This document shows positions 6,526 through 7,689 of a DNA stretch of 7,689 nucleotides, piece after piece. This DNA comes from CAZCBJ01 sp964496705 (GTDB lineage Bacteria > Chloroflexota > Anaerolineae > Anaerolineales > Anaerolineaceae). The stretch covers positions 1 through 7,689 of the forward strand of contig CAZCBJ010000193.1 in assembly GCA_964496705.1 (NCBI GenBank), read 5' to 3'. Each line of letters opens with the position of its first letter. The stretch's first letter is position 1. The translations under genes and the position numbers were made by a program. A model generated the notes under the pieces. The model ran no database searches. It was given only the letters and a program-made list of their open reading frames with translations, and had not been told where the DNA came from.

Positions 6526-7551
6526 TTACGGTAGGCTGACCGCCGGGGGCTGCTGCTCGCCAATATCGACGCGGAAGAGGCCCTTCTTGATGGCGTCTTC
6601 CCTCTCTCTGACCTTGGCAACCAGGTCAGCGGGCAGTTTGCTCTCGGTGTTGTGGAATGGAGCCAACGAAGCGCCGCCCTTGCCGATCATCGAGAAGTCC
6701 TTGAGGTCTTGAGCGGTGTAGGTGCCGCCCTCCACAGACTTGACCAGGTACTCGACGGTGGGAGTCATGTTCCACACCGGGCTGCTCACCACCAGGTCGG
6801 GGGCGAGTGAGTTTTGGTCGCTCATGTTCCCGAAAACCCACAGTCCCTTTTCCTGAGCGGCTTCAATGACGCCAAAGCGCTCGGCATACAGCACATCCGC
6901 GCCGCCGTCGATCAGGGCTAACGCAGCTTCCTTGGCAGCGGCGGGGTCAAACCAGGAGTTGATGAAGCTGGTCTTGACCACCACCTGTGGATTGACATCG
7001 CGCGCGCCGGCGATGAATGCATTCACCAGGCGGTTCACTTCCGGCACCGGCATGCCGCCAACCACACCCAGTGTGTTGGTCTTGGTCAGACCGCCAGCCA
7101 GCAGCCCGCACAGGTATGCGGGTTCGTGAATCCAGTTGTCAAAGACCGACATGTTGGGCTCTGCGGGGCCCAGGCCGGAGCCAAAAGCGAAAGCGATATC
7201 GGGATACAGGGCGGCCACGCGGCGCACGGCTTCTTCGTTGCCGAAAGCGTCGCCCATGAAGATGTCGGGTTTCTTCTGCTCAGCGGTTTCCTGAAGGATG
7301 CGCTCCATGTCGCCGGAATAACCGATATTTTCGGTGTATTCGTAATTGATTTTGCCCTCTTCCTTCATCTTCAACAACGCGCTGTGAATCACCCCGACCC
7401 ACGGCTCTTCAATGGGGGTGGCGAAAGCGCCAAAGATCAGCAGTTTCTTGGGGCCTTCAGCAACCTGGGTCGGCTGGGGTGCTGGAGCACAACCCACCAG
7501 CAGTGAAATCAACATCACTGCCAGTATCAAGCGAAAGATAGTTTTCTTCAT
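6526..7551 (-). CDS. BMP-family (PnrA-like) substrate-binding lipoprotein of the ABC transporter
   Basis: A 341-residue exported lipoprotein. A basic MKKTIFR start, a hydrophobic core (8-19) and lipobox LVGC with lipidated Cys21 form a type II signal peptide. A short Pro/Gln-rich tether (22-36) is followed by a two-lobed type-1 periplasmic-binding fold beginning KKLLIFGAF. Family-like stretches are PDIFMGDAFGNEEAVRRVA, NWIHEPAYLCGLLAG, NTLGVVGGMPVPEVNR, FDPAAAKEAALALIDGGADV and FSMIGKGGASLAPFH. The classical DGGxxDxSFN signature after the first strand is replaced by FATPIEEPWVGVIHSAL (43-59), so this is a divergent branch. It captures solute and delivers it to the two permeases. Nucleosides are typical for the family and riboflavin is known for spirochaete relatives, but the substrate here is unassigned. 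The start is supported by GAGGAGAG just upstream of the ATG. It is the first recognised gene of the operon. Confidence 0.93.
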   Translation of the reverse strand: MKKTIFRLILAVMLISLLVGCAPAPQPTQVAEGPKKLLIFGAFATPIEEPWVGVIHSALLKMKEEGKINYEYTENIGYSGDMERILQETAEQKKPDIFMGDAFGNEEAVRRVAALYPDIAFAFGSGLGPAEPNMSVFDNWIHEPAYLCGLLAGGLTKTNTLGVVGGMPVPEVNRLVNAFIAGARDVNPQVVVKTSFINSWFDPAAAKEAALALIDGGADVLYAERFGVIEAAQEKGLWVFGNMSDQNSLAPDLVVSSPVWNMTPTVEYLVKSVEGGTYTAQDLKDFSMIGKGGASLAPFHNTESKLPADLVAKVREREDAIKKGLFRVDIGEQQPPAVSLP

Positions 7552-7625
7552 TTGAACTCTCCTCTATTGGTATTCAGAAAATGGTTTTCAATTGGAACCG
7601 CATGTGCCGATATTCTTGGATGCAA
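7548..7625 (-). CDS. Possible 25-codon leader ORF (TTG start) overlapping the lipoprotein start
   Basis: A frame opening with TTG at 7625-7623 reads LHPRISAHAVPIENH and ends GEFK at a TGA that shares ATGA with the lipoprotein start codon. Upstream, TAAGGAGGTGAT is fully complementary to the 3' end of E. coli-type 16S rRNA. Only three bases separate AGGAGG from the TTG, shorter than the usual 5-9. There is no run of one amino acid to suggest a classical attenuator peptide. It may be a coupled leader peptide or simply an open stretch; the strong ribosome site is the better-supported part. Confidence 0.25.
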   Translation of the reverse strand: MHPRISAHAVPIENHFLNTNRGEFK

Positions 7626-7658
7626 TCACCTCCTTAAGTTTTTTTGTGTTGGATTGCA
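7621..7658 (-). other. Alternative leader hairpin (7 bp) with the orphan Shine-Dalgarno in its loop
   Basis: On the minus strand TGCAATC (7658-7652) can pair with GATTGCA (7627-7621), enclosing a 24-base loop that carries seven As and AAGGAGGT. Its 5' arm shares the TGCA at 7658-7655 with the 3' arm of the upstream 9-bp hairpin, so the two cannot form together. That gives the leader a possible switch affecting access to the ribosome site. Seven pairs with a large loop is modest stability. Confidence 0.35.
7624..7635 (-). promoter_or_regulatory. Near-perfect Shine-Dalgarno without an obvious gene
   Basis: The minus strand reads TAAGGAGGTGAT over roughly 7636-7625, complementary over about 12 bases to the 16S rRNA 3' end. 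It lies about 75 bases before the lipoprotein ATG, which has its own GAGGAG site, so this one is extra. No ATG or GTG follows at normal spacing; a TTG follows at three bases. It may serve a leader peptide or be a ribosome standby site. Confidence 0.5.
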
Positions 7659-7682
7659 GATAAAACCCGATGCTTATCTGCA
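7655..7682 (-). other. 9-bp inverted repeat at the head of the transporter leader
   Basis: TGCAGATAA (minus 7682-7674) and TTATCTGCA (7663-7655) are perfect inverted repeats separated by ten bases. As RNA this is a 9-bp hairpin; as DNA it could be a two-half-site operator. No T run follows on the minus strand, so it is not a terminator for minus transcripts. It is close to the window edge, and the promoter of the operon is probably beyond it, since no convincing -10/-35 pair is visible in 7552-7689. Confidence 0.55.
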
Positions 7683-7689
7683 GGAGATT

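Noticed and set aside
7561..7600. TTGAAA as a -35 element before the lipoprotein gene
   Set aside because: The hexamer at 17-base spacing is AATAGA, a poor -10 that would also fall on the Shine-Dalgarno.
7605..7650. Plus-strand text resembling a 16S rRNA 3' end (TTGGAT...ATCACCTCCTT)
   Set aside because: The flanking bases do not match conserved 16S helix 45, and no other rRNA sequence is present. It is the complement of the strong Shine-Dalgarno.

Overview
The window looks like chromosomal DNA from a high-GC bacterium, possibly Chloroflexota/Anaerolineae. That placement is an inference from three things: the GC-rich codon use, the Pro/Thr-rich linker of the LCP protein, and the pairing of an LCP protein with a BMP-type ABC transporter. 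No rRNA or other phylogenetic marker is present. I see no tRNA, CRISPR array, insertion sequence or phage gene. Coding density is high and no gene-free stretch exceeds 150 bases.

Layout. On the plus strand, 1-1771 holds two reductase genes: an extended SDR/epimerase whose 5' end lies outside the window, then a classical SDR that probably starts at a TTG overlapping the previous stop. On the minus strand, read from right to left, is a complete four-gene ABC uptake operon of the BMP (basic membrane protein/PnrA-like) class. It runs lipoprotein binding protein (6526-7551), double-domain ATPase (4883-6391), large permease (3841-4896), small permease (2928-3839). A LytR-CpsA-Psr (LCP) protein (1758-2786) follows on the same strand behind its own likely promoter. 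The LCP and SDR genes converge and overlap tail-to-tail by 14 bases.

How the genes work together. The lipoprotein captures a solute outside the membrane, the two permeases form the channel, and the RbsA/NupO-like ATPase powers uptake. Purine or pyrimidine nucleosides are the commonest substrates in this class, but the binding protein lacks the classical BMP signature and its substrate is open. The two SDR enzymes probably form a separate reductive/lipid or sugar-metabolism unit. The LCP protein belongs to cell-envelope assembly.

Non-coding signals are the less ordinary part. The leader of the ABC operon (7552-7689) contains two mutually exclusive hairpins, a near-perfect Shine-Dalgarno with no obvious gene, and a possible 25-codon leader ORF whose stop overlaps the lipoprotein start. 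A perfect 12-bp hairpin without a U-tract sits between the lipoprotein and ATPase genes. The LCP leader has a consensus TATAAT followed by a hairpin and seven Ts. I found no clearly new biological system; the rest is recognisable families.
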